Source: Oceanospirillum sp048265165 (GTDB lineage Bacteria; Pseudomonadota; Gammaproteobacteria; Pseudomonadales; Halomonadaceae). From it: a stretch of DNA of 64,000 bases. Made by a program: the position numbers and the translations under genes. The notes beneath the pieces are model-generated. The model did not search any database. It was not told the DNA's origin and worked only from the letters and a program-made list of their open reading frames with translations. Below, piece after piece: positions 33,522 through 42,142 of the stretch (position 1 is its first letter; every line of letters begins with the position of its first letter). Location of the stretch: the NCBI RefSeq assembly GCF_048265165.1, contig NZ_JBLXCD010000001.1, positions 434,001 through 498,000 of the forward strand. Reading direction: 5' to 3'.

Positions 33522-36404
33522 ATGGCAGTTGATACGCGCACATTGAGCGAACTTCAACAACATAATGAGTTCACTCATCGTCACGTAGGTCCTGACGCAG
33601 CTGAGCAAAACGCTATGCTGTCTGCGCTGGGTTCCTCCTCCCTGGATAACCTGATCACGGATACCGTACCGGGTACTATCCTGCAGAAAGACGCGCTGGC
33701 AATGGATACCGGCATCAGCGAAGTAGCAGCTTTAGCTGAGCTGAAAACACTGGCCGACCAGAACCAAGTCAACAAGTCTTATATTGGTATGGGTTACCAC
33801 GGAACCCACGTACCCAATGTTATTCTGCGCAATGTGCTGCAGAATCCGGGCTGGTACACTGCCTATACGCCTTATCAACCTGAAATATCCCAAGGTCGCC
33901 TGGAATCCCTGCTGAACTACCAGCAGATGGTTATGGATCTGACCGGTATGGATCTGGCGAATGCCTCCCTGCTGGATGAAGCGACTGCTGCTGCAGAGGC
34001 GATGACCCTGTGCAAACGTTCTAACCGCAAGAAAAGCGACCAGTTCTTTGTTGCTTCTGATGTACACCCGCAGACTCTGGATGTGATCAACACCCGTGCG
34101 GAATACTTCGGCTTTGACGTTGTCGTGGATGATGCCGAAAACTTAAGCAACTACGACGTATTTGGCGCTCTGATCCAGTACCCCGGCACCTACGGCGACA
34201 TTACTGACATCAAAGCCGTCATCGATGCCGCTAAAGCACAGAAAGCGATGGTAGCAGTTGCTGCTGACCTGCTCTCGCTGGTGGTTCTGAAATCCCCTGG
34301 CGAGCTGGGCGCTGATGTTGTTCTGGGGTCTACCCAGCGCTTCGGCGTACCTATGGGCTTTGGTGGTCCTCACGCGGCGTATTTTGCAGCCAGTGAGAAA
34401 CTGAAGCGCTCTGTTCCGGGTCGTATCATCGGTGTATCGGTCGACGTTAAGGGCAATCAGGCCCTGCGTATGGCGATGCAGACCCGTGAGCAACATATCC
34501 GTCGTGAGAAAGCGACCTCTAACATCTGTACCGCACAGGCACTGCTGGCCAATATGGCCGCCTTCTACGCGGTATATCACGGCCCTGAGGGCCTGAAGCG
34601 CATTGCTGAACGCACCCATCGGCTGACCGCGATTCTGGCCAACGGCCTGAATGCCAAAGGCGTTGAAACCAACAGCACCTACTTTGACACCCTAACCTTT
34701 GACGCTGACGAAGCGGTTTACCAGCGCGCGCTGGATAACGGCTGTAACTTCCGCAACGTAGAGGGTGGCAAACTGGGTGTGAGCCTGGATGAAACCACAA
34801 CGCCTGCTGATGTTGCTCAACTGTTTGACATCATTCTGGGTGAAGGTCACGGTCTGGATGTGGCTGAACTGGATGCCGCTATCGTGAACGGTGCTGCCAC
34901 CGGTATCACCGCTGAGATGCGTCGTGACGATGCTATCCTGTCGCACCCGGTATTCAACACGCACCACTCAGAAACTGAGATGCTGCGCTACATGAAGTCT
35001 CTGGAAAACAAAGACTACTCACTGGTTCATGGCATGATCCCTCTGGGCTCCTGCACCATGAAGCTGAACGCAACAGCCGAGATGATTCCCGTCACCTGGC
35101 CTGAGTTTGCTGATATCCACCCGTTTGCGCCGAAGGACCAGGTAACGGGTTACTTCGAAATGATCCGTCAGCTGGAAGAGCAGCTGGAAGAGATCACCGG
35201 CTACGATAAAATCTCCATGCAACCAAACTCAGGTGCATCCGGTGAATATGCGGGTATCCTTGCGATCCGCAAATACCAGGAGTCTATCGGTGAAGGCCAT
35301 CGCGATATCTGTCTGATCCCTTCCTCTGCCCATGGTACTAACCCGGCAACCGCCGCCATGATGGGTATGAAGATCATCGTGACCAAATGTGATGACAACG
35401 GTAACGTTGATATCGCAGATCTGGCAGCGAAAGCAGAAGAGCATGCCGATCGCTTATCTGCCCTGATGGTAACCTACCCGTCGACTCATGGTGTTTATGA
35501 GGAAGATATCGTCGAGATCTGCGACATTATCCATAAGTTTGGCGGTCAGGTTTACATGGATGGCGCCAATATGAACGCACAGGTGGGTATCGCCAAGCCG
35601 GGCCATATCGGTTCTGACGTATCTCACCTGAACCTGCACAAAACCTTCGCTATTCCACACGGTGGCGGCGGTCCGGGTATGGGCCCTATCGGTGTTAAAG
35701 CGCATCTGGCACCTTTCCTGTCCAACCATACCGTCAGCAGTGTTGAAGGTATCGAAGGCGAAGGCATTGGTGCAGTTTCCGCAGCACCTTACGGCTCTGC
35801 AGCAATTCTGCCGATCACCTGGATGTACAACCGCATGCTGGGTAAAGATGGCCTGAAACGCTCCACCGAAGTTGCGATTCTGAATGCTAACTACGTGGCA
35901 GAGAAGCTGTCTGCGCACTATCCGGTTCTGTTCCGTGGTCGCAACGACAAAGTAGCTCACGAGTGCATTATCGATATTCGCCCTCTGAAAGCAGAATCCG
36001 GTATCTCGGAAGAAGATATCGCCAAGCGCCTGATGGACTACGGTTTCCACGCACCGACCATGTCCTTCCCGGTAGCCGGTACACTGATGATCGAACCGAC
36101 TGAATCTGAGTCTCAGGTTGAACTGGATCGTTTTATCGAAGCCATGATTAAAATCAAGGCGGAAGTGGTTAAGGTTCAGAGCGGCGAATGGCCACTGGAG
36201 AACAACCCACTGGTAAATGCACCGCACTCACAGGTTGACCTAATCAGCGACTGGGATCGCCCCTACAGCCGCGAAGAAGCGGTGTTCCCAAGCGCCCACA
36301 CCCGTGCCAGCAAGTTCTGGCCGGCTGTGAACCGCGTCGATAACGTTTACGGCGACCGTAACTTTATCTGCTCCTGCCCAGGCATCGAAAACTACGAAGA
36401 CTAA
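33522..36404 (+). CDS. gcvP: Glycine dehydrogenase (decarboxylating), P protein
   Basis: 960 residues, the single-chain P protein. The PLP lysine lies in SHLNLHKTFAIPHGGGGPG (about residue 710), with the N-terminal half forming a PLP-free copy of the same fold. It releases CO2 from glycine and loads the rest on GcvH. The start is ATG 33522 after AGGTTGA. Terminator at 36451. Confidence 0.98.
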   Translation: MAVDTRTLSELQQHNEFTHRHVGPDAAEQNAMLSALGSSSLDNLITDTVPGTILQKDALAMDTGISEVAALAELKTLADQNQVNKSYIGMGYHGTHVPNVILRNVLQNPGWYTAYTPYQPEISQGRLESLLNYQQMVMDLTGMDLANASLLDEATAAAEAMTLCKRSNRKKSDQFFVASDVHPQTLDVINTRAEYFGFDVVVDDAENLSNYDVFGALIQYPGTYGDITDIKAVIDAAKAQKAMVAVAADLLSLVVLKSPGELGADVVLGSTQRFGVPMGFGGPHAAYFAASEKLKRSVPGRIIGVSVDVKGNQALRMAMQTREQHIRREKATSNICTAQALLANMAAFYAVYHGPEGLKRIAERTHRLTAILANGLNAKGVETNSTYFDTLTFDADEAVYQRALDNGCNFRNVEGGKLGVSLDETTTPADVAQLFDIILGEGHGLDVAELDAAIVNGAATGITAEMRRDDAILSHPVFNTHHSETEMLRYMKSLENKDYSLVHGMIPLGSCTMKLNATAEMIPVTWPEFADIHPFAPKDQVTGYFEMIRQLEEQLEEITGYDKISMQPNSGASGEYAGILAIRKYQESIGEGHRDICLIPSSAHGTNPATAAMMGMKIIVTKCDDNGNVDIADLAAKAEEHADRLSALMVTYPSTHGVYEEDIVEICDIIHKFGGQVYMDGANMNAQVGIAKPGHIGSDVSHLNLHKTFAIPHGGGGPGMGPIGVKAHLAPFLSNHTVSSVEGIEGEGIGAVSAAPYGSAAILPITWMYNRMLGKDGLKRSTEVAILNANYVAEKLSAHYPVLFRGRNDKVAHECIIDIRPLKAESGISEEDIAKRLMDYGFHAPTMSFPVAGTLMIEPTESESQVELDRFIEAMIKIKAEVVKVQSGEWPLENNPLVNAPHSQVDLISDWDRPYSREEAVFPSAHTRASKFWPAVNRVDNVYGDRNFICSCPGIENYED

Positions 36405-36450
36405 TCGTCTGGGTGGGTTTTAAACCTGATTTAGCCCAGAGCTAAAAACA

Positions 36451-36478
36451 AAAGCGAGCCGACTGGCTCGCTTTTTTT
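36451..36478 (+). terminator. Intrinsic terminator of gcvP
   Basis: 10-bp stem AAAGCGAGCC / GGCTCGCTTT with loop GACT and seven T residues. Confidence 0.92.
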
Positions 36479-36530
36479 GTGCCTGCTTACCGAGTTTTCT
36501 CACTCTACCCGCACTTTCTACTACCATCCA

Positions 36531-36560
36531 ACTCGTTCCCACGCTCCGCGTGGGAATGCA
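36531..36560 (+). repeat. REP copy 1
   Basis: 30-base unit with a 9-bp hairpin TTCCCACGC-TCC-GCGTGGGAA (36536-36556). The same 30 bases recur without change at 37493-37522. Confidence 0.9.
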
Positions 36561-36570
36561 CACAGGATTC

Positions 36571-36600
36571 AAGCTACCACGCAGAGCGTGGGAGCTAGCG
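36571..36600 (-). repeat. REP copy 2, inverted (BIME with copy 1)
   Basis: Hairpin CCACGC-AGA-GCGTGG (36577-36591), head-to-head with copy 1, giving a two-REP BIME. It holds the stop codon of the RES gene (36595-36597), so the repeat seems to have formed the gene's end. Confidence 0.85.
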
Positions 36601-37353
36601 GTAACGTTGTAGACCAGATATAAGCTTTGTAGCAATTATTTGTTTTTCTATTTTCCAAACACTACAGTTCACGGGATCAGCAGAATCAAGATCGAATAAC
36701 ACATAATTTACCCCACTTTTATAGTCTGAACCATCATGTGACAAAAACTGAGACTGATAGCACAAACCATCAAATCCGATAGACTTTATATACTCTGCTA
36801 TAACCTGTGTAGGTAGATACTCTCGTCTCTGGTCTCGCTGCGAATACGGTTTGGAAAACTGCTGACTTATATATCTCAGTAGGTATAGGTTATCTTCTTT
36901 ACCCACTCCTAATTCAGAATCTTGATTAAATAGCTCAACCATCACATGTGTGCCATCCTGATAAGATAAACGGGCAAAATCAAAAATTCTTAAGTCTTGT
37001 TTTATATTAAACTCCGCTACAGTTACAGGTTCAGATAGGCTTGGCCTGACTTCTGCTATAGCAGTATCGACTGTACTTGCAAGATAAAGCATATTGATAT
37101 TGTATGCGTTCGCGCGCCCTTCAGAACCAAGATTTTTAATCGGCTTCATACCCTCTTTTTCAATTGGCTCTAAACTCTTTTCACACACCCTAGCTCGATA
37201 AACCTGAGACCCTTTATCAAGAATATGCTCTGCACTTCGGGAAATAAACTCAATCCATTTTAAAAAATTATTTGACCTATCAGATAAAAACAACCGATTA
37301 CAACTCTTTATCTCATCAGAAAAATAAACAAAGTCTTCTTTTGTCATATCCAT
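36595..37353 (-). CDS. RES-domain protein (NAD+-degrading toxin family), no visible antitoxin
   Basis: 252 residues. The RES core (about 48-235) shows the Arg in VYRARV (53-55), GRANAYN (about 79), Tyr in LYLAS (about 90) and Glu in IAEVRPS (about 101), the arrangement seen in NAD+-phosphorylase toxins. A 45-residue N-terminal part precedes it. Start ATG 37353 follows GAGGG; its initial residues overlap no other gene. No Xre/MbcA-type antitoxin gene was seen on either side. The gene is AT-rich compared with its neighbours and lies between REP copies, so it was probably acquired. It might be a domain relative with another role. Confidence 0.8.
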   Translation of the reverse strand: MDMTKEDFVYFSDEIKSCNRLFLSDRSNNFLKWIEFISRSAEHILDKGSQVYRARVCEKSLEPIEKEGMKPIKNLGSEGRANAYNINMLYLASTVDTAIAEVRPSLSEPVTVAEFNIKQDLRIFDFARLSYQDGTHVMVELFNQDSELGVGKEDNLYLLRYISQQFSKPYSQRDQRREYLPTQVIAEYIKSIGFDGLCYQSQFLSHDGSDYKSGVNYVLFDLDSADPVNCSVWKIEKQIIATKLISGLQRYR

Positions 37354-37363
37354 AACTGTCCCT

Positions 37364-37397
37364 CGGGCTTCCACGCGGAGCATGGGAGCCAGTTGTG
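37364..37397 (-). repeat. REP copy 3, inverted and diverged
   Basis: Stem CCACGC-GGA-GCATGG with one A/T change from the consensus GCGTGG. It lies just upstream of the RES start codon, so the RES gene is bracketed by inverted-orientation REP units. Confidence 0.65.
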
Positions 37398-37492
37398 TTT
37401 ATGTGTTAATCGTTACCCCGTTTCCATCAGCAAAGAACGTGGTAAAGTGATGGTTATTATCTGTACATTTTACGCACTCAAGAAGAACCTCG

Positions 37493-37522
37493 ACTCGTTC
37501 CCACGCTCCGCGTGGGAATGCA
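37493..37522 (+). repeat. REP copy 4, identical to copy 1
   Basis: Same 30 bases as 36531-36560, hairpin at 37498-37518. It lies 8 bp beyond the 3' end of the RAYT gene. Confidence 0.9.
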
Positions 37523-37529
37523 TACCGGT

Positions 37530-38060
37530 CTACCAATACCGTTCAATCTTTAACAGCCCCTCAATACCCTGATAATCCCGTGCGCTGGAATAGCGCCAGT
37601 GTTCCGCACAATCCACAAAACCGCGCTCAACAGGATTCTGATGCACATACTGAATCTTCTGCACCATCATCGCCTCACCCTGAATAAACTCAGGATGCAC
37701 GCCTTCCTGCCAGAACTGAAAATCCCGATCTTCTTTATGCGCCTTTTTATAAAATGCTAACTGATCAAGAATCGTTTTAACCCGCTTCTCCTGTAGATAG
37801 TTAATAAGCTGACGAGCGGTATAAGATTTAAAACGCGCAATATCTTTATCCAGTTGCGGACTTTGAGCGACAAGATGCAGGTGATTCTCCAAAATCACAT
37901 AGGCATAGACTGTTAAGCCATCTCCCTGAAGAAACCGAAGCGAGTCTAAGAGAATATTGACCGTATCCGGTCTGGTAAAAACCGGAATCCAATGCAGAAC
38001 CGTCAGAGTCAGAAAATGAGGTTCAGTAGGAGACAAAAACTGATAACGGCTTCTGCCCAT
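37530..38060 (-). CDS. REP-associated tyrosine transposase (RAYT)
   Basis: 176 residues, Y1 (IS200/IS605-like) HUH transposase. The HUH pair is in LENHLHLVAQ (H60, H62). IQYVHQNPVERGF (Y138) is the family's late-helix motif and the likely nucleophile, though this needs a structural alignment. Inverted REP copies flank the gene (4 at 37493 and 5 at 38097), which is the known RAYT-REP arrangement. RAYTs process REP hairpins and are thought to spread them. AAGGA lies upstream of ATG 38060. Confidence 0.92.
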   Translation of the reverse strand: MGRSRYQFLSPTEPHFLTLTVLHWIPVFTRPDTVNILLDSLRFLQGDGLTVYAYVILENHLHLVAQSPQLDKDIARFKSYTARQLINYLQEKRVKTILDQLAFYKKAHKEDRDFQFWQEGVHPEFIQGEAMMVQKIQYVHQNPVERGFVDCAEHWRYSSARDYQGIEGLLKIERYW

Positions 38061-38096
38061 AGTGAAATCCTTTTCGGGGCGAATGAGAGCCCATTA

Positions 38097-38123
38097 GATT
38101 ACCACGCAGAGCGTGGGAACCAG
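38097..38123 (-). repeat. REP copy 5, inverted
   Basis: Hairpin CCACGC-AGA-GCGTGG (38102-38116), same orientation and flanks (TACCACGCAGAGCGTGGGA) as copy 2. With copy 4 it brackets the transposase gene in inverted orientation. Confidence 0.88.
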
Positions 38124-38150
38124 ATTTATTCCTGAGTTTGTACAGAATTC

Positions 38151-38178
38151 AGCTACTAACACAGGGCGTGGCAGTCAG
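38151..38178 (-). repeat. REP copy 6, degenerate
   Basis: AGCTACTAACACAGGGCGTGG keeps the outline of copies 2 and 5 but with broken stem pairs. Confidence 0.4.
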
Positions 38179-38471
38179 TTGAACTGCCCCCATAATTAAT
38201 CCTACCAAAATCAGCCACCTGATCCAGACTCAAAGCGCTCGTAAAGTCATGAAGGATCACACCATGACCCATTCCTAGCGCCTATCCGTATTGACTCAGC
38301 AGACAAGACGACTTACTGTACGCTCTTTTTTGTAGCGGGCCAGAGACAAACAAGCTTAACATGCCTGATTCATAGATATTTACCCCTCTGTTGCGAAGAA
38401 AAGCAGTGCATTTTTTCGCCAATCTCAGCAAAGCTAGGCCACTTAAGAGTATATTATTTTCAGGAATCTCA

Positions 38472-39506
38472 ATGATTGAAATTAGAAGTTTAAATAAGGT
38501 GTTTCATCAGAGAAAGCGCGCTATAAAAGCCCTTGATGATATCAACCTTAGCGTCTCTGAAGGGGCGATTTACGGTGTCATTGGGTCTTCGGGGGCAGGA
38601 AAAAGTACGCTTATTCGCTGCGTCAATCTCTTGGAGCACCCTACAGAAGGCAGCGTTGTGGTTGACGGCGTTGATCTCAACACGCTTTCCAATAACCAGC
38701 TGACCTTAACACGTCGTAAAATAGGCATGATCTTTCAGCACTTTAACCTGCTGGCCTCGCGCAATGTCTTTGATAACATCGGCCTGCCGCTAGAGTTAGC
38801 CGGTGTTAATAAGCAAGCCATTAAAACCAAAGTAGACAGCCTGCTGGAGCTCGTCGGTTTAAGCGATAAAAAAGAGAGCTACCCTGCCAATTTAAGTGGT
38901 GGGCAAAAGCAGCGTGTAGCGATTGCTCGTGCCCTGGCCTCAGATCCTAAAGTTCTGCTGTGTGATGAAGCAACAAGCGCTCTGGATCCAGCCACGACCC
39001 AATCTATTCTTGAGTTGTTACGCAAGATCAATAAAGAGTTCAATCTGACAATCTTGCTTATCACCCATGAGATGGCCGTTGTTAAAAGCATCTGCTCCCA
39101 TGTAGCAATCATTGGCGATGGTAAACTTGTCGAGCAAGGTGCCGTGGGCGATATTTTTGCCCACCCTAAGACGGAGCTTGCCCGTCAGTTTATTCGCTCC
39201 ACATTAGACCTTTCGATTCCTGCAGATTATTCAGCCCGCTTGTCAGACACCAAGACTGAAAACAGCTACCCTCTGGTGCGCCTAGAGTTTACTGGTGCGT
39301 CGGTTGATGCGCCTATTATCAGTCAGGTCGCCAGAGAGTTTAATCTCGATATCAGCATTCTTAGCTCCAATATGGATTATGTCGGTGGTATTAAGTTTGG
39401 CCTAATGCTGGCAGAGTTTTTTGGCACGCCGGAGTCCACAGAGCAAGCGATCAGCTTTCTGAAAGAGAACAAAATTGAAGTAGAGGTGCTCGGCTATGTC
39501 GCTTGA
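38472..39506 (+). CDS. metN: MetN, methionine ABC transporter ATPase
   Basis: 344 residues. Walker A GSSGAGKSTLIR (about 38-49), Q-loop, signature LSGGQKQRVAIARAL, Walker B VLLCDEATSALDP, and a C-terminal NIL regulatory domain (about 265-344) that senses methionine in MetNI. ATG 38472 follows AGGA. metI overlaps its end by 11 bp. Confidence 0.95.
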   Translation: MIEIRSLNKVFHQRKRAIKALDDINLSVSEGAIYGVIGSSGAGKSTLIRCVNLLEHPTEGSVVVDGVDLNTLSNNQLTLTRRKIGMIFQHFNLLASRNVFDNIGLPLELAGVNKQAIKTKVDSLLELVGLSDKKESYPANLSGGQKQRVAIARALASDPKVLLCDEATSALDPATTQSILELLRKINKEFNLTILLITHEMAVVKSICSHVAIIGDGKLVEQGAVGDIFAHPKTELARQFIRSTLDLSIPADYSARLSDTKTENSYPLVRLEFTGASVDAPIISQVAREFNLDISILSSNMDYVGGIKFGLMLAEFFGTPESTEQAISFLKENKIEVEVLGYVA

Positions 39507-40182
39507 TATGCTGCTTGAATGGTGGGTTAACAACGACCGTCTCATCGATCTGCTTATAACCGCACTGGGACAAACACTTGCGATGGTTGCTATCGCCGGT
39601 TTGATCGGTTTTATTTTTGGTATCCCCTTAGGTGTCTTGCTCCATCTGACAAAAGAAACGGGGTTATTAGCGAATAAAGCGACCAACAAAGTTTTAGGAA
39701 CCCTGATTAATATTGGTCGTTCGATTCCATTTATTATTTTACTGGTCGCTATAATTCCCTTTACACGCATCATTGTAGGTAGCTCCATCGGTACTGCAGC
39801 CGCTATTGTTCCACTGACCATAGCCGCGATTCCTTTTGTCGCCCGACTTGTGGAAGGTGCTTTATTAGAGGTTCCTGCAGGATTAGTTGAAGCCGCTCAA
39901 GCGATGGGTGCTAAACCCAAACAGATCATATTAAAAGTGCTGCTGCCAGAAGCGTTACCCGGCATTATAAACTCAGCAACCATTACACTTGTCACCCTGG
40001 TGGGTTATTCCGCCATGGCAGGTACTGTTGGCGGCGGCGGTTTAGGTGATGTGGGCATTCGCTATGGCTATCAGCGTTTTGATGCTGTCGTTATGATGAT
40101 CACCATCGTTATTCTGGTTGTACTGGTACAAGCTATTCAATCATTAGGCGATTATTTAGTGAAACGTGTTGATCATCGCTAA
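39496..40182 (+). CDS. metI: MetI, methionine ABC transporter permease
   Basis: 228 residues, five or six membrane helices. The ABC-permease EAA loop is EAAQAMGAKPKQIILKVLLPEALPG (the motif begins at about residue 133). The start at 39496 overlaps metN; ATG 39508 is a possible alternative. Confidence 0.94.
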   Translation: MSLDMLLEWWVNNDRLIDLLITALGQTLAMVAIAGLIGFIFGIPLGVLLHLTKETGLLANKATNKVLGTLINIGRSIPFIILLVAIIPFTRIIVGSSIGTAAAIVPLTIAAIPFVARLVEGALLEVPAGLVEAAQAMGAKPKQIILKVLLPEALPGIINSATITLVTLVGYSAMAGTVGGGGLGDVGIRYGYQRFDAVVMMITIVILVVLVQAIQSLGDYLVKRVDHR

Positions 40183-40278
40183 TATTATATATAACTAAAT
40201 AATCAAAGCATATTTGTCAGCAACTATATTCCCAATTCCCAACAGTTCTTGGCAGATATCTTTGATATAGGAGTAAAT

Positions 40279-41094
40279 ATGCTGAGTAAAATTAAAAGTC
40301 TTCTTACTGTCACAGGTCTAACCTTAACCGTACTGCTTGCCGGTTGTAATGACAAAGATACTGAAGTGGATATGAGCAAGGTTAAAGTTGGGGTAATAGC
40401 GGGCTCTGAAGCCCAAGTGGCAGAAGCTGCAGCTAAAGTTGCCAAAGAGAAGTACAACTTAGATGTTGAACTGATCATCTTTTCTGATTACGTAACACCC
40501 AATGCAGCATTAGAAGAAGGCTCTATTGATGCTAACGCCTTCCAGCATAAGCCTTATCTTGACCAGCAAATAAAAGACCGGGGCTACCAGTTTGCCATCG
40601 CAGGCAACTCCTTTGTTTACCCTATTGCAGGTTATTCCAATAAAGTGACATCTATCGATGAGCTTAGTGAAGGTGACCAGATCGCTGTCCCTAACGACCC
40701 AACAAACCTAGCTCGCTCTCTATTGCTACTTGAGCAGCAAGGGCTGATTCAGCTAAAAGAAGGTGCTGGTCTAACAGCAACAGTATTGGATATTGTCAGC
40801 AGCCCTAAAAACTTAGAAATTGTTGAGCTTGAAGCACCTCAGCTGGTTCGCTCTTTAGATGATGTGACACTTGCGATTATCAATACAACCTATGCAAGCA
40901 ACATCAATCTGTCGCCAGAGAAAGATGGTGTCTTTGTAGAAGATAAGAATTCACCTTATGTGAACTTAATTGTCGCACGCAAAGACAATGTTAATGCAGA
41001 GAATGTACAAAAATTCGTTCAGGCATATCAGTCTGAAGAAGTGTACCAAGTGGCGATGGACGAGTTTAAAGATGGTGTTGTTAAAGGCTGGTAA
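40279..41094 (+). CDS. metQ: MetQ-family substrate-binding lipoprotein, first copy
   Basis: 271 residues, lipobox LLAGC. NLPA family stretches are VKVGVIAGSEAQVAEAAA, the FSDYVTPNAALEEGSIDANAFQHKPYL box, and AVPNDPTNLARSLLLL. Binds methionine or a related amino acid for MetNI. ATG 40279 follows AGGAG. Confidence 0.92.
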   Translation: MLSKIKSLLTVTGLTLTVLLAGCNDKDTEVDMSKVKVGVIAGSEAQVAEAAAKVAKEKYNLDVELIIFSDYVTPNAALEEGSIDANAFQHKPYLDQQIKDRGYQFAIAGNSFVYPIAGYSNKVTSIDELSEGDQIAVPNDPTNLARSLLLLEQQGLIQLKEGAGLTATVLDIVSSPKNLEIVELEAPQLVRSLDDVTLAIINTTYASNINLSPEKDGVFVEDKNSPYVNLIVARKDNVNAENVQKFVQAYQSEEVYQVAMDEFKDGVVKGW

Positions 41095-41178
41095 TCAATA
41101 ACCTAGCTAATAAGCATACTCTTATTTAGGCAACATCACCCTTATTCATATAGCGCCACCATTGACCAGGAAACAGAT

Positions 41179-41979
41179 ATGCTAAGTAAAAAAATTGTAA
41201 AACTATTATGCACACTTCCCTTATTATTAGGGTTAGCGGCATGCAATAATGATGAAGCTAAAACGATAAAAATTGGTGCCACCGTTGGCCCCCATGCTGA
41301 AGTAGTAGAAGCTGTTGCGGTAGAAGCAGAAAAGCAGGGATTGAATGTTGAAGTTGTTATCTTTTCTGACTACATCACACCCAATGCGGCATTAGCCGAT
41401 GGCAGTCTGGATATGAACAGCTATCAGCACCAGCCGTTCCTCGATAACTTCAATACCAATAGCGAACAGAAGCTGGTATCAGTGGGTCAGTCTATCCTGA
41501 TGCGCATGGGTATTTATTCATCTAAATACCAGTCCATTGCAGACCTACCTGATCAGGCACGTATCTCTATTCCGAATGATCCAACCAATGGTAGCCGGGC
41601 ATTAATTCTACTCGCTGATGCAGGATTGATTGCCCTCAACGAAAATACTGCGGCTAAAGCGACACCTTATGATATCGCTGAAAACCCAAAACAGTTTGAG
41701 TTTGTAGAAGTTGAAGCGGCACAGTTACCGCGTACTTTAGATGACGTTGACGCATCGGTTATCACCATGAATTACGTGATGTCTTCCGGCTTAAACCCTG
41801 CTGAACAGGGCATCTACCTGGAGTCAGAAGATGCTGAGTTCGCTGTTATGCAGATTGCGGCTCGCGCGGAAGACAAAGAAAATGAAACCTACAAAAAAGT
41901 TGTCGAGATTTTCCAATCACAAGCGGTTCAGGACTTTGTAAGCAAAACCTACAACGGCACCATCGAAGTAGCGCGCTAA
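41179..41979 (+). CDS. MetQ-family substrate-binding lipoprotein, second copy
   Basis: 266 residues, lipobox LAAC. It has the same boxes as the copy upstream (FSDYITPNAALADGSLDMNSYQHQPFL; SIPNDPTNGSRALILL) but differs widely elsewhere, so it is an old duplicate, not a recent one. A second binding protein may widen substrate range, for example to D-methionine or sulfoxides (inference). Confidence 0.9.
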   Translation: MLSKKIVKLLCTLPLLLGLAACNNDEAKTIKIGATVGPHAEVVEAVAVEAEKQGLNVEVVIFSDYITPNAALADGSLDMNSYQHQPFLDNFNTNSEQKLVSVGQSILMRMGIYSSKYQSIADLPDQARISIPNDPTNGSRALILLADAGLIALNENTAAKATPYDIAENPKQFEFVEVEAAQLPRTLDDVDASVITMNYVMSSGLNPAEQGIYLESEDAEFAVMQIAARAEDKENETYKKVVEIFQSQAVQDFVSKTYNGTIEVAR

Positions 41980-42050
41980 TCAATATCACGTCAAGCCGGA
42001 TCATTCGATGCGGTTGATGTAAAAATCACTGATTGAACATAAGTGATACA

Positions 42051-42093
42051 AAAAATGCCCAGCCTATAACCTTTATAGACTGGGCATTTTTAT
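42051..42093 (+). terminator. Terminator of the met operon
   Basis: Stem AAAAATGCCCAG (42051-42062) / CTGGGCATTTTT (42080-42091) around an inner CTATA/TATAG pair, ending in T-rich sequence. Confidence 0.9.
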
Positions 42094-42142
42094 TGCCATA
42101 AGAAGCGATCTTTAGCCTGTTATGTTAAATGCCCCCACATTC

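Larger units (their letters stand above)
38061..38471. other. Intergenic stretch before metN with REP copies 5 and 6
   Basis: About 410 bases with no supported gene. The left part carries two REP-like units. The right part should hold the metNIQ promoter, but no MetJ-box pair or SAM riboswitch could be recognised with confidence; AGACAAGACGACT near 38301 is only a weak resemblance to met boxes. Confidence 0.45.

Noticed and set aside
34143..36227. Long minus-strand open frames inside gcvP
   Set aside because: They are antisense shadows of a highly conserved coding gene, a common effect of its codon bias.
38181..38471. SAM riboswitch or MetJ box upstream of metN
   Set aside because: Only AGACAAGACGACT resembles a met box, with poor tandem fit; no SAM-aptamer consensus was seen.
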